Source of the DNA: Cannabis sativa
Taxonomy: Eukaryota; Streptophyta; Magnoliopsida; Rosales; Cannabaceae
DNA length: 64,000 nt
Assembly (NCBI RefSeq): GCF_029168945.1
Contig: NC_083607.1
Location: 32,969,257 to 33,033,256 of the forward strand
Direction of reading: 5' to 3'
Part shown: positions 43,801 to 55,717 of the stretch, one piece after another
Numbering within the stretch: the first letter of the stretch is position 1
How the letters are laid out: each line of letters opens with the position of its first letter
Notes under the pieces: generated by a model
The model's database searches: none
The model's input: only the letters and a program-made list of their open reading frames with translations
Told to the model about the DNA's origin: nothing
Translations under genes and position numbers: made by a program

Positions 43801-46800
43801 ATTCTTGTTCAAGTTCTAATTTTGGGTCCCAGGTCTAGGTCTGGGTTCGGGTTTGGTTCTTCGTCTGGGTTCTGGTCCTAGTTTGAGTCCTAAATCTAGG
43901 CACCGACTACTGGTCTGTTCCAGGCCCCGTTACGTGAATCCGGAGTCAAGATCTAGATCACTGTAACGGGTCTCGGTCTAGTTCTTGTTCACGTCGCTGG
44001 TCCCATTTCTGAGTTTGGGTTCGGGATCGAGATTGGGGTGCGTTTCTAGGTCTCGACCCTTGTTCTGTGTCCCTAGTCTTGTTCCATGTTTTGGTCTGAT
44101 TTCAGGTTCGGGTTCGGGTCCTGAGTCCAGGTTTGGGTTGGGATCTGGGTCTGATTACTGTTCTGGATCTAGGTCCAATTGCAATTATGATGCCAAGTCC
44201 AAGTCCTAGTTCTAGTCCCGGTCAACTTCAGGTTTTGGTTCCAATTTTGGGTCACATGGTATGGGTTTGGGTCCACTTTTGGGTTTGGGACTGGGTTCAG
44301 GTCCAGGTGTGGGTTCGGTTACTTGTCATGGTTTGGGTCCAGGGCTGGATCAAAAATCTAGACACCGACTACGGGTTTTGTCCAAGCCCTGGGTCAAGAT
44401 CTGGATCCCAATCTCGGGTCCTAATCTGGTTCCATTTTTTGTGCCGAGTCAGGAGCTGGGTCCTAGGTTCATGTTCGGGTCTGGGTCGGGTACTAGGTCC
44501 CGGTCCTAGTTTTGTTTCCCAAGTCCCTATCCTGATTTTTGGTCCAGGTCCCAGTTATTGTGTGGGTATGGGTCCCATTCTAGGTTCGGGTTCGAGTCCT
44601 AGTCACAGTTTAGGTTTAGGTCTCTGTCTGGGTTTTGATCTGCGTTTGGGTTTGGGTTTAGGTCTTGGTCCTGGTCCTAGTCCTAGTTCGATTCTAGTTC
44701 CTTTTGGGATTCCGAGTTCGAGTTTGAGTTTGAGTTCGGGTCGGAGTTCGAATCCTTGTCTGAGTTTGGGTACGGGTCCTGATTTCAGTCTAGATCTAGA
44801 TCAGGCTCCGGGTGTGGGTTCGCGTCCTGGGTCTTGGTCTAGGTTGGGTCTGAGTCCCAAGTTCCAATCCCGATCTGAGTCTGGATTCAGTTCTAGGTGT
44901 AAGTCCTTAGTTCTGATCCTGGTCTTGGTTCGAGTTTGGGTCCGGGTCCGGGTCTAGCTTTGGTTCCAATTCTAGGTGTGGGTTTTAGTTTGGGTCCGAG
45001 TCTGCGTCCCAGATTTTGTCCAGGTCTGTACCCCGATCTGGGTCTAGGTTTGGGTCCAGGTCCAAGTTCGGGTCCCGAGTGCGGGTCTAAGTTTATGTCT
45101 GGGTCAGGATCTCGGTCCAGATCTAGGTCCAGCATTTCGATCCCTGTCTTGGCCATGGTTCGAGTCCAGGTTCGTATCCGGATCCCTATCTAGGTCCAAG
45201 TCTAAGTTTGGGATCAGGTCCCAGATTTAGGTCCACGTCCGGGTATTAGTTCCGGTCAGGGTACACGACCGTCTCCGGGCCCGAGTTCCAGTCTCAGTTT
45301 GGGTCTGAGGCTGGGTCTGTGTTCGGTTCTAGGTCTGGGTTCGGGTCCTGGTCGCGGTCCTAGTCTTGTTCTAGGGTCCCGGTTTGGCTATTCTTGTTCA
45401 TGTTCTAATTTTGAGTCCCAAGTCTAGGCCTGGGTTCGGGTTTTGTTCTTCGTCTAGTTTCTGGTCCTTGTTTGAGTCCCAGATCAAGACACTGACTACT
45501 GGTCTGTTCCAGGCCCCGTTACCTGAATCCTGAGTCAAGATTTGGATCATTGTCACGGCTCTGCTCTGATTCTAGTTCATGTCCCAAGTCCCATTTCTGA
45601 GTTTGGGTTCGGGATCGAGATTGGGGTAGGGTTCTAGGTCCCGACCCTGGTTCTATGTCCCTAGTTTGGTTCCATGTTTGTGTCTGAGTTCAGGTTCGGG
45701 TTCGGGTCCCGGGTCCAGGTTTGGATTGGGATCCGGGTCCGGCTCTGAATTCAGGTTTGTGTCTGATTTGGATTCCGTGTCCTGGTCAGATTACGGTTCT
45801 GGATCTAGGTCCAATTTTAGTTATGATTCCAAGTCCAAGTCCTAGTTCCAGTCCCGTTCAACTTTCGGTTTTGTTTCCATTTTTGGGTCACAGGGTACAG
45901 GTTCGGGTCCACTTTTGGGTTTGGGACTGGGTTCACGTCCGGGTGTGGGTTCTGATCCATGCCAGGGTTTGCGTCCAGGGGTGGCTCCAAAATCTAGACA
46001 CCGACTACGGGTTTTGTCCAGGCCCTGGGTCTGGATTCGGATCCCAATCTCGGGTCCCAGTCTGGTTCCATTTCTGGTGTCGGGTCACGAGCTGGGTCCT
46101 AGGTTAAAGTTTGGGTCTGGGTAGGGCACTAGGTTCCGGTCCTAGTTCTGTTTTAGAAGTCCCTATCCTGATTTTGGGTTCATGTCCCAGTTATTGTATG
46201 GGTTTCGGTCCCGTTCTATGTTTGGGTTCGAGTCCTAGTCTTGGTTTGGGTTTAGGTCTCTGTCTGGGTTTTGATCTGGGTTCGGGTTTGGGTTTAGGTC
46301 CTAGTCCTGCTCCTATTCTTAGTTTGGTTCTACTGCCATTAGCGATTCTAAGTTCGAGTTTGGGTTTGTGTTCGGGTCAGAGTTCAAGTCCTGGTCTGAG
46401 TTTGGGTTTGGGTCCGGATTTAGGTCTAGGGCCAGATAAGGCTCTGGGTGTGGGTTCGCGTCCTGGGTCTTGGTCTTGGTTTTGTCTTATTCCCAAGTTC
46501 CAATCCCGATCTAAGTCTAGATTTAGTTCTGCGTCTAAGTCCTTGGTTCTGATCCTGGTCTGGGTTCGAGTTTGGGTCCGGGTCCAGGTCTAGCTTTGCG
46601 TCTGATTCTAGGTGTGGGTTTGAGTTTGGGTCCCAGTCTGTGTTCGGGTTTGTGTCAAGGTCTGGACACCGATGTGGGTCTAGGTTTGGGTCCAAGTCCA
46701 TGTTTGGGTCCCGAGTGCATGTCCAAGTTTGAATCTGGGTCAGGATCTCGGTCAAGATCTAGGTCTAGCATTTCGATCCCAGTCTGGGTCTAGGTCTAAC

Positions 46801-47009
46801 TCCAGGTTCGTATCTGAATCCTTATCTAGGTCCTAGTCTGTGTTTGGGACCAGGTCCCAGATTTAGGTCAAGGTCCGGGTGTCAGTTCCAGTCTGGGTAG
46901 ACCACCGTGTCCGAGCTCGAGTTCCAGTCTCATTTTGGGTCTGAGGGTAGGTCTGTGTTCGATTCTGGGTCCTGGTCACGGTTGTAGTCTTGTTCTATGG
47001 TCCTCGTTC

Positions 47010-50000
47010 GGCGATTCTTGTTCATGTTCTAATTTTAGGTCCCAGGTCTAGGTCTGGGTTCTAGTCCTAGTCTGAGTCCTAAATCTAGACACCGACTACT
47101 GGTCTGTTCCAGGCCCCGTAACCCGAATCCCGAGTCAAGATTTGGATCATTGTCACGGGTCTCGGTCTAGTTCTAGTTCACGTCCCAGGTCCCATTTCTG
47201 AGTTTGGGTTCGGGATCGAGATTGGGGTGCGGTTCTAGGTCCCGACCCTGGTTCTGTGTCCCTAGTCTGGTTCCATGTTTTGGTTTGAGTTCAGGTTCGG
47301 GTTCGGGTCTCGAGTCCAGGTTTGGGTTGGGATCTTGGTCCGATTACTGTTCTGGATCTATGTCCAATTTCAGTTATGATGCCATGTCCATGTCCTAGTT
47401 CAAATCCCGGTCAACTTTAGGTTTTGGTTCCAATTTTGGGTCACATGGCACGGGTTCGCGTCCACTTTTGGGTTTGGGACTGGGTTCATGTCCAGGTGTG
47501 GGTTCGGGTTCTTGTCATGGTTTGGGTCCAGGGCTGGGTCCAAAATCTAGACACCGACTACGGGTTCTGTCCAAGCCCTGGGTTTAGATCTGGATCCAAA
47601 TCTCGGGTCCCAGTCTGGTTCAATTTCTTGTGCCGAGACAAGAGCTGGGTCCTAGGTTCAAGTTCAGGTCTGGGTCGGGTACTAGGTCCAGGTCCTAGTT
47701 CTGTTTCCCAAGTCCCTATACTGATTTTGGGTCCAGGTCCCGGTTATTGTGTGGGTTTGGGTCCCGTTCTAGGTTCGGGTTCGAGTCCTAGTCTCGGTTT
47801 TGGTTTAATTCTCTGTCTGGGTTTTTATCTGGGTTCGGGTTTAGGTTTAGGTCTTGGTCCTGGTCCTATTCATAGTTCGGTTCTAGTTCCATTTGGTATT
47901 CAGAGTTCGAGTTTAAGTTTGAGTTCGGGTTAGAGTTCGAGTCCTGGTCTGAGTTTGGGTTCGGGTCCTAGTTTAATTCTAGGTCTAGATCAGGCTCCGG
48001 GTGTGGGTTCGCGTCTTGGGTCTTGGTCTAGGTTGGGTCCGAGTCCCAAGTTCCAATCCCGATCTGAGTCTGGATTCAGTTCTGGGTCTAAGTCCTTAGT
48101 TCTGATACTGGTCTAGGTTCGAGTTTGGGTCCAGGTCCGGGTCTAGGTTTGTGTCCCATTCTAGGTGTGGGTTTGAGTTTGGGTCCGAGTCTGGGTTCGG
48201 GTTTGTGTCATGGTCTGGACCTCGATCTGTGTCTAGGTTTGGGTCCAAGTCCATGTTTGGGTCCCGAGTGCGGGTCCAAGTTTGAGTCTTGGTCAGGATC
48301 TCGGTCCAGATCTAGGTCTAGCATTTCGATCCCAGTCTGGGTCTTGGTCTGAGTCTAGGTTCGTATCCGAAACCTTATCTAGGTCCTAGTCTGTGTTTGG
48401 GACCAAGTCCGGTCCGGGTGTCAGTTGCAGTCTGGGTAGACGACCGTGTCCGGGCTCGAGTTCCAGTCTCAGTTTGGGTCTGAGGCTAGGTCTGTGTTCG
48501 GTTTTAGGTCTAGGTCGTGGTCCTGGTCGCGGTCCTAGTCTTGTTCTAGGGTCCTGGTTCGGCGATTCTTGTTCATGTTCTAATTTTGGGTCCCAGGTCT
48601 TGGTCTGGGTTCTGGTCCTAGTCTGAGTCCTAAATCTAGACACCGACTACTGGTCTGTTCCAGGCCCCGTTACTCGAATCCCTAATCAAGATCTGGATAA
48701 CTGTCACAGGTGTCGGTCTAGTTATGGTTCACGTCCCAGGTCCCATTTCTAAGTTTGGGTTCGGGATCGAGATTGGGGTGCGGTTCTAGGTCCCGACTCT
48801 GGTTCTGTGTCCCTAGTCTGGTTCCATGTTTTGGTCTGAGTTCAGGTTCGGGTTCGGGTCACGAGTCCAGGTTTGGGTTGGGATCTGGGTCCGATTACTG
48901 TTCTGGATCTAGGTCCAATTTGAGTTATGATGCCATGTCCATGTCCTAGTTCCAGTCCCGGTCAACTTTAGGTTTTGGTTCCAATTTTGGGTCACATGGT
49001 ACGGGTTCGCGTCCACTTTTGGGTTTGGGACTGGGTTCATGTCCAGGTGTGGGTTAGGGTTCTTGTCATGGTTTGGGTCCACGGCTGGGTCCAAAATCTA
49101 GACACCGACTACGGGTTCTGTCCAAGCCCTGGGTTTAGATCTGGATCCAAATCTCGGGTCCCAGTCTGGTTCAATTTCTTGTGCCGAGACACGAGCTGGG
49201 TCCTAGGTTCAAGTTCAGGTCTGGGTCGGGTACTAGGTCCAGGTCCTAGTTCTGTTTCCCAAGTCCCTATACTGATTTTGGGTCCAGGTCCCGGTTATTG
49301 TGTGGGTTTGGGTCCCGTTCTAGGTTCAGGTTCGAGTCCTAGTCTCGGTTTGGGTTTAGGTCTCTGTCTGGGTTTTTATCTGGGTTCGGGTTTAGGTTTA
49401 GGTCCTGGTCCTGGTCCTATTCCTAGTTCGGTTCTAGTTCCATTTGGTATTCAGAGTTCGAGTTTAAGTTTGAGTTCGGGTTAGAGTTCGAGTCCTGGTC
49501 TGAGTTTGGGTTCGGGTCCTAGTTTAATTCTAGGTCTAGATCAGGCTCCGGGTGTGGGTTCGCGTCTTGGGTCTTGGTCTAGGTTGGGTCCGAGTCCCAA
49601 GTTCCAATCCCGATCTGAGTCTGGATTCAGTTCTGGGTCTAAGTCCTTAGTTCTGATACTGGTCTAGGTTCGAGTTTGGGTCCAGGTCCGGGTCTAGGTT
49701 TGTGTCCCATTCTAGGTGTGGGTTTGAGTTTGGGTCCGAGTCTGGGTTCGGGTTTGTGTCATGGTCTGGACCTCGATATGTGTCTAGGTTTGGGTCCAAG
49801 TCCATGTTTGGGTCCCGAGTGCGGGTCCAAGTTTGAGTCTTGGTCAGGATCTCGGTCCAGATCTAGGTCTAGCATTTCGATCCCAGTCTGGGTCTTGGTC
49901 TGAGTCCAGGTTCGTATCCGAAACCTTATCTAGGTCCTAGTCTGTGTTTGGGACCAGGTCCGGTCCGGGTGTCAGTTGCAGTCTGGGTAGACGACCGTTT

Positions 50001-51656
50001 CCGGGCTCGAGTTCCAGTCTCAGTTTGGGTCTGAGGCTAGGTCTGTGTTCGGTTCTAGGTCTAGGTCTTGGTCCTGGTCGCGGTCCTAGTCTTGTTCTAG
50101 GGTCCTGGTTCGACGATTCTTGTTCATGTTCTAATTTTGGGTCCCAGGTCTTGGTCTAGGTTCTGGTGCTAGTCTGAGTCCTAAATGTAGACACCGACTA
50201 CTGGTCTGTTCCAGGCCCCGTTACTCGAATCCCTAATCAAGATCTGGATAACTGTCACGGGTGTCGGTCTAGTTATGGTTCACGTCCCAGGTCCCATTTC
50301 TAAGTTTGGGTTCGTGATCGAGATTGGGGTGCGGTTCTAGGTCCCGACTCTGGTTCTGTGTCCCTAGTCTGGTTCCATGTTTTGGTCTGAGTTCAGGTTC
50401 GGGTTCGGGTCCCGAGTCCAGGTTTGGGTTGGGATCTGGGTCCGATTACTGTTCTGGATCTAGGTCCAATTTCAGTTATGATTCCATGTCCATGTCCTAG
50501 TTCCAGTCCCGGTCAACTTTAGGTTTTGGTTCCAATTTTGGGTCACATGGTACGGGTTCGCGTCCACTTTTGGGTTTGGGACTGGGTTCATGTCCAGGTG
50601 TGGGTTCGGGTCCTTGTCATGGTTTGGGTCCAGGGCTGGGTCCGAAATCTAGACACCGACTACGAGTTTTGTCCAAGCCCTGGGTCCAGATCTGGATCCC
50701 AATGTCGGGTCCCAGTCTGGTTCCATTTCTTGTGCTGAGTAACGAGCTGGGTCCTAGGTTCAAGTTCGGGTCTGGGTCGGGTACTAGTTCCCTGTCCTAG
50801 TTCTGTTTCCCAAGTCCCTATAATGATTTTGGGTCTACGTCCCGGTTATTGTGTGGGTTTGGGTCCCGTTCTAGGTTCGGGTTCGAGTCCTAGTCTTAGT
50901 TTGGGTTTAGGTCTCTGTCTGGGTTTTGATCTGGGTTCGGGTTTGGGTTTAGGTCCTGGTCCTAGTCCTAGTTCGGATCTAGTTCCATTTGGGATTCAGA
51001 GTTTGAGTTTGAGTTTGAGTTCGGGTCGGAGTTCGAGTCCTGGTCTGAGTTTAGGTTGGGGTCCTGATTTCAGTCTAGGTCTAGATCAGGCTCCGTGTGT
51101 GGGTTCGTGTCCTGGGTCTTGGTCTAGGTTGGGTCTGAGTCCCAAGTTCCAATCCCGATCTGAGTCTGGATTCAGTTCTGGGTTTAAGTCCTTAGTTCTG
51201 ATCCTGGTCTGGGTTTGAGTTTGGGTCCGGGTCCGGGTCTAGCTTTGGGTCCAATTCTAGGTGTGGGTTTAAGTTTGTGTCCGAGTCTGTGTTCGGGTTT
51301 GTGTCAAGGTCTGGACCCCGATCTAGGTCTAGGTTTTGGTTCAAGTCCATGATTGGGTCCTGAGTGCGGGTCCAAGTTTGGGTCTAGCTCAGGATCTCTG
51401 TCCAAATCTAGGTCTAGCATTTCGATCCCAGTCTGGGTCTTGGTCTGAGTCCAGGTTCGTATCCGAATCCTTATCTAGGTCCTAGTCTGTGTTTGGGACA
51501 AGGTCCGGTCCAGGTCTCAGTTCCAGTCTGGGTAGACGACCGTGTCCGGGCTCGAGTTCAAGTCTCAGTTTGGGTCTTTGGCTAGGTCTGTGTTAGGTTC
51601 TAGGTCTAGGTCGGGGTCCTGTTCGCGGTCCTAGTCTTGTTCTAGGGTCCTGGTTC
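47010..51656 (+). repeat. Three near-identical satellite units
   Basis: Units 47010-48560 and 48561-50111 are exactly 1551 bp each and nearly identical; 50112-51656 is 1545 bp and very close. All share the same small internal losses relative to the ~1610-bp form. This points to recent tandem duplication, probably by unequal exchange. Confidence 0.85.
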
Positions 51657-53366
51657 GACGATTCTTGTTCATGTTCTAGGGTCCTGAGTCATAAATCTAA
51701 ACACTGACTACTGGTCTGCTCCAGGCCCCGTTACCCGAATCCCGAGTCAAGATCTGGATCACTGTCACGGGTCTCGGTCTAGTTCTGGTTCACGTCCCAG
51801 GTTCCATTTCTAAGTTTGGGTTCGGGATCCAGATTGGGGTGCGGTTCTATGTCCCGACCCTAGTTTTGTGTCCCTAGTCTGGTTCTGTGTCCCTAGTCTG
51901 TGTTTTGGACCAGGTCCTAGATTTAGGTCAAGGTGCGGGTCTCAGTTCCAGTCTGGGTAGACGACCGTGTCCGGGCTCGAGTTCCAGTCTCAGTTTGGGT
52001 TTGAGGCTAGGTCTGTGTTCGGTTCTAGGTCTAGGTCGTGGTCCTGGTTGCGGTCCTAGTCTTGTTATAGGGTCCTGGTTCGGCGATACTTGTTCATGTT
52101 CTAATTTTGGGTCCTTGGTCTAGGTCTGGGTTCTGGTCTGAGTCTTAGTCCCAGATCTAGACACCGACTACTAGTCTGTTCCAGGCCCTGTTACCCGAAT
52201 CCCGAGTCAAGATCTGGATCACTGTCACGGCTCTTAGTCTGGTTCTGGTTCAAGTCCCAGGTCCCATTTCTGAGTTTGGGTTCAGGATCGAGACTGTGGT
52301 GCGGTTCTAGGTCGGGACCCTGGTTCTGTGTCCCTAGTCTGGTTCCATGTTTGGGTTGAGTTCAGGTTCGGCTTCGGGTCCCGAGTCCAGGTTTGGGTTG
52401 GGATGCGGGTGCGGCTCCAAATTTTTTTCTAGGTCTGATTTGGAGTCCGGTTACGGTTCTGGATCTAGGTCCAATTTCAGTTATGATTCAAAGTCCAAGT
52501 CCTAGTTCCAGTCCCAGTCAACTTCAAGTTTTGGTTCCAATTTTGGGTCATAAGGTACAGGTTTGGGTCCACATTTTGATTTGGGACTGGGTTCAGGTCC
52601 GGGTGTGGATTCGGGTCCTTGTCAGGGTTTGGTTCTAGGTTTGGGTCCAAAATATAGAAACCGACTACCGGTTTCGTCCAATCCCTTGGTCTAAATCCAA
52701 ATCCCAATCTCGGAATCTAGTGTGGTTCCATTTCTGGTGCTGGGTCATGAGCTGGGTCCTAGGTTAAAGTTCGGGTCTGGGTCGGGTACTAGGTCCCAGT
52801 CCTAGTTTTGTTTCCCAGGTCCCTATCCAGATTTAAGTTCTAGGTCCCGATTATTGTGTGGCTTTGGGTTCCGGTCTAGGTTTTGGTTCGAGTCCTAGTC
52901 TGGGTTCGAGTTTAGGTTTCTGTCTGCGTTTTGATCTGGGTTTGGTTTTTGGTTTAGGTCCTGGTCCTGGTCCTAGTCCTACTTCGGTTCTAGTTCCATT
53001 TACGATTCTGAGTTCGAGTTTGGGTTTGAGTTCGGGTCGGAGTTCTAGTCCTGGTTTGAGTTTGGGTTCGTGTCCGGATTTCAGTCTCGGTCCATATTAG
53101 GCTCCGGGTGTGGGTTCGCGTCCTGGGTCTTGGTCTAGGTTGGGTCTGAGTCCCAAGTTCCAATGCCGATCTGAGTCTAGATTCAGTTCTTTGTCTAAGC
53201 CCTTGGTTCTGATCCTGGTCTCGGTTTGAGTTTGGGTCCGGGTCCGGGTCTAGCTTTGGGTCTGATTCTAGGTGTGGGTTTGAATTCGGGTCTGAGTCTG
53301 TGTTCAGTTCTAGGTCTGGGTCCGGGTGATGGTCGCGGTCCTAGTCTTGTTCTAGGGTCCTAGTTC
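51657..53366 (+). repeat. Two internally deleted satellite units
   Basis: Unit 51657-52081 is only 425 bp: it jumps from GTCCCTAGTCTG to TGTGTTTTGGACC near 51897, between two copies of CTAGTCTG. Unit 52082-53366 lacks about 330 bp near 53300, between two copies of GTCTGTGTTC. Both look like deletions between short internal repeats. Confidence 0.75.
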
Positions 53367-55717
53367 GACGATTCTTGTTCAGGTTGTAATTTTGGGTCCC
53401 AAGTCTAGGTCTGGGTTCGGGTTTGGTTCTTCTTCTGGGTTCTGGCCCTAGTCTGAGTCCCAGATCTAGACACCAACTGTTGGCCTGTTCCAGGTCCTGT
53501 TACCCGAATCCCGAGTCAAGATCAAGATCACTGTTACGGGTCTCGGTCTGCCTCTAGTTCAGGTCCCAGGTCCCATTTCTTATTTTGTGTTTGGGATCGA
53601 GACTAGGGTGCGGTTCATGTCCCGACCCTTGTTCTGTGTCCCTAGTCTGGTTCCATGTTTGGGTCTGACTTCAGGTACGGGTTCGGGTCCCGGGTCCAAG
53701 TTTGGGTTGGGATCCGGGTCCGGCTCCCAATTCGGGTCTAGGTCGGATTTGGTGTCCGGGTCTTGGTCCGATGACGATTCTGGATCTAGGTCGAATTTTA
53801 GTTATGATTCCAAGTCCAAGTCCTAGTTCCAGTCCCGGTCAACTTCCGGTTTTGGTTCCAATTTTGGGTCACAGGGTACGGGTTCGGGTCCACTTTTTTG
53901 TTTAGGACTGGGTTAAGATATGGGTGTGGGTTCGGGTCCTTGTCAGGGTTCGGGTCCAGGGCTTTGGGTCCCTAATCCAGATACCGACTACGAATTTGTC
54001 AAAGCCCTACGTCCAGATCCACGTCCCAATCTCGGGTCCCAATCTGATCCATTTCTTTTGTCGGGTCACGAGATGGGTCCTATGTTCAAGTTCGGGTCTG
54101 GGTTGGGTACTATGTTCCGGTCCTAGTTCTGTTTCCCAGGTCCCTATCCTGATTCTGGGTCCAAGTATCGTTTATTGTGTGGGTTTGGGTCCTGGTCTAG
54201 GTTCGGGTTCGAGTCCTAGTCTCAGTTCGGGTTTAGGTCTCTGTCTGGGGATTGATCTGAGTTCGGGTTTGGGTTTAGGTCCTGGTCCTGGTCCTAGTCG
54301 TAGTTTGGTTCTATTTCCATTTGCTATTCTGAGTTCGAGTTTGGGTTTGAGTTCGGGTCGGAGTTCGAGTCCTTGTCTGAGTTTGGCTTCGGGTCGTGAT
54401 TTCAGTCTAGGTTCAAATCAGGCTCTCGGTGTGGTTTCGCGTCCTGGGTCTTGGTCTAAGTCGGGTCCGAGTCCCAAGTTCCAATCCCGATCTTAGTTTG
54501 GATTCAGTTCTGGGTCTAAGTCCTTTGTACTTATCCTAGTCTGAGTTCGAGTTGGGTCCGGGTCCGGGTCTTGCTTTTGCTTTAATTCTAGGTGTGGGTG
54601 TTTGAGTTCGGGTCTGAGTCTGTGTCTGAGTTTGTGTCCAGGTCTGGACCCCGATCTGGTTCTATGTTCGGGTCCTGAGTGCGGGTCCAAGTTTGGGTCT
54701 ATGTTAGGATCTCGGTCCAGATCTAGGTCCAGCATTTCGAGCCCAGTCTGGGTCTTGGTCCGAGTCCAGTTTCTTATCCGGATCCCTATCTAGGTCCAAG
54801 TCTGTGTTTTGGATAGGGTCCCATATTTAGGTCGAGGTCCGGGTCTCAGTTCCGGTCTGGGTACATGACCGTGTCCGGGCCCGAGTTCCATTCTTAGTTT
54901 AGGTCTGAGGCTAGGTCTATGTTTGGTTCTAGGTCTTGGATCGGGTCCTAGTCACGGTCCTATTCTTGTTCTAGAGTTCTGGTTCGGCGATTCTTGTTCA
55001 GGTTCTAATTTTGGATCCCAAGTCTAGGTCTAGGTTTGGGTTTGGTTCTTCGTCTGGGTTCTGGTCCTAGTCTGAGTCCCAGATCTAGACACCGCCTGCT
55101 GGTTTGTTCCAGGCCTCGTTACCCGAATCCCGAGTCAAGATCTGGATCACTGTCACGGGTCTCGGTCTTGTTCTGGTTTAGGTCCCAGGTCCAATTTCTG
55201 AGTTTGGGTTCGTGATCGAGACTGGGGTTGGGTTCTAGGTCCCAACCCTGGTTCTGTATCCCTAGTCTGGTTCCATGTTTGCGTCTGAGTTTAGGTTCGG
55301 CTTCGGGTCCTGAGTCTAGGTCCGGCTCCCAATTCGGGTCTAGGTTTGATTTGGAGTCCGGGTCCCTGTCCGATTACGGTTCTGGATCTAGGTCTAATTT
55401 CAGTTATGATTCCAAGTCCTAGTTCCAATCCCGGTCAACTTCTGGTTTTTGTTCCAATATTGGGTCATAGGGTACGGGTTCGGGTCCACTTTTGGGTTTG
55501 GGACTGCTTTTAGGCCCGGGTGTGGGTTCGGGTCCTTGTCAGCGTTCGGGTCAAGGGCTGGGTCCAAAATCCAAACACCGACTACGGGTTTTGTCCAAGT
55601 ACTGGGTCCAGATCCGGATACCAATCTCAGGTCCCAGTCTGCTTCCATTTCTGGTGCCGGGTCACGAGCTGGGTCCTACGTTCAAGTTCGGGTCTGGGTC
55701 TGGTACTAGGTCTGGTA

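Larger units (their letters stand above)
40868..55717 (+). repeat. Hexamer-based higher-order satellite, main part
   Basis: Continues the unit broken by the CACTA. The landmark GGCGATT (or one-base variants) recurs at 42440, 43797, 45386, 47010, 48561, 50112, 51657, 52082, 53367 and 54986. Unit lengths are 1627 (with CACTA and one TTT removed), 1357, 1589, 1624, 1551, 1551, 1545, 425, 1285 and 1619 bp. The same ordered landmarks occur in each complete unit. The array ends at 55717 in mid-unit, 731 bases after the last landmark. The + strand is G/T-rich throughout. I see no gene in it; the long open frames are a by-product of the 6-bp period. Confidence 0.93.

Noticed and set aside
34148..55717. 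Many long open frames (60-270 codons) rich in Gly/Ser/Leu/Pro or Asp/Pro
   Set aside because: They follow from the 6-bp repeat period, occur on both strands and change frame between units; composition is that of the repeat, not of a protein family.
34148..55717. Telomeric or interstitial telomere repeat
   Set aside because: The units are 6-bp RGTYYN variants, not the plant 7-bp TTTAGGG, and they are ordered in 1.6-kb blocks.
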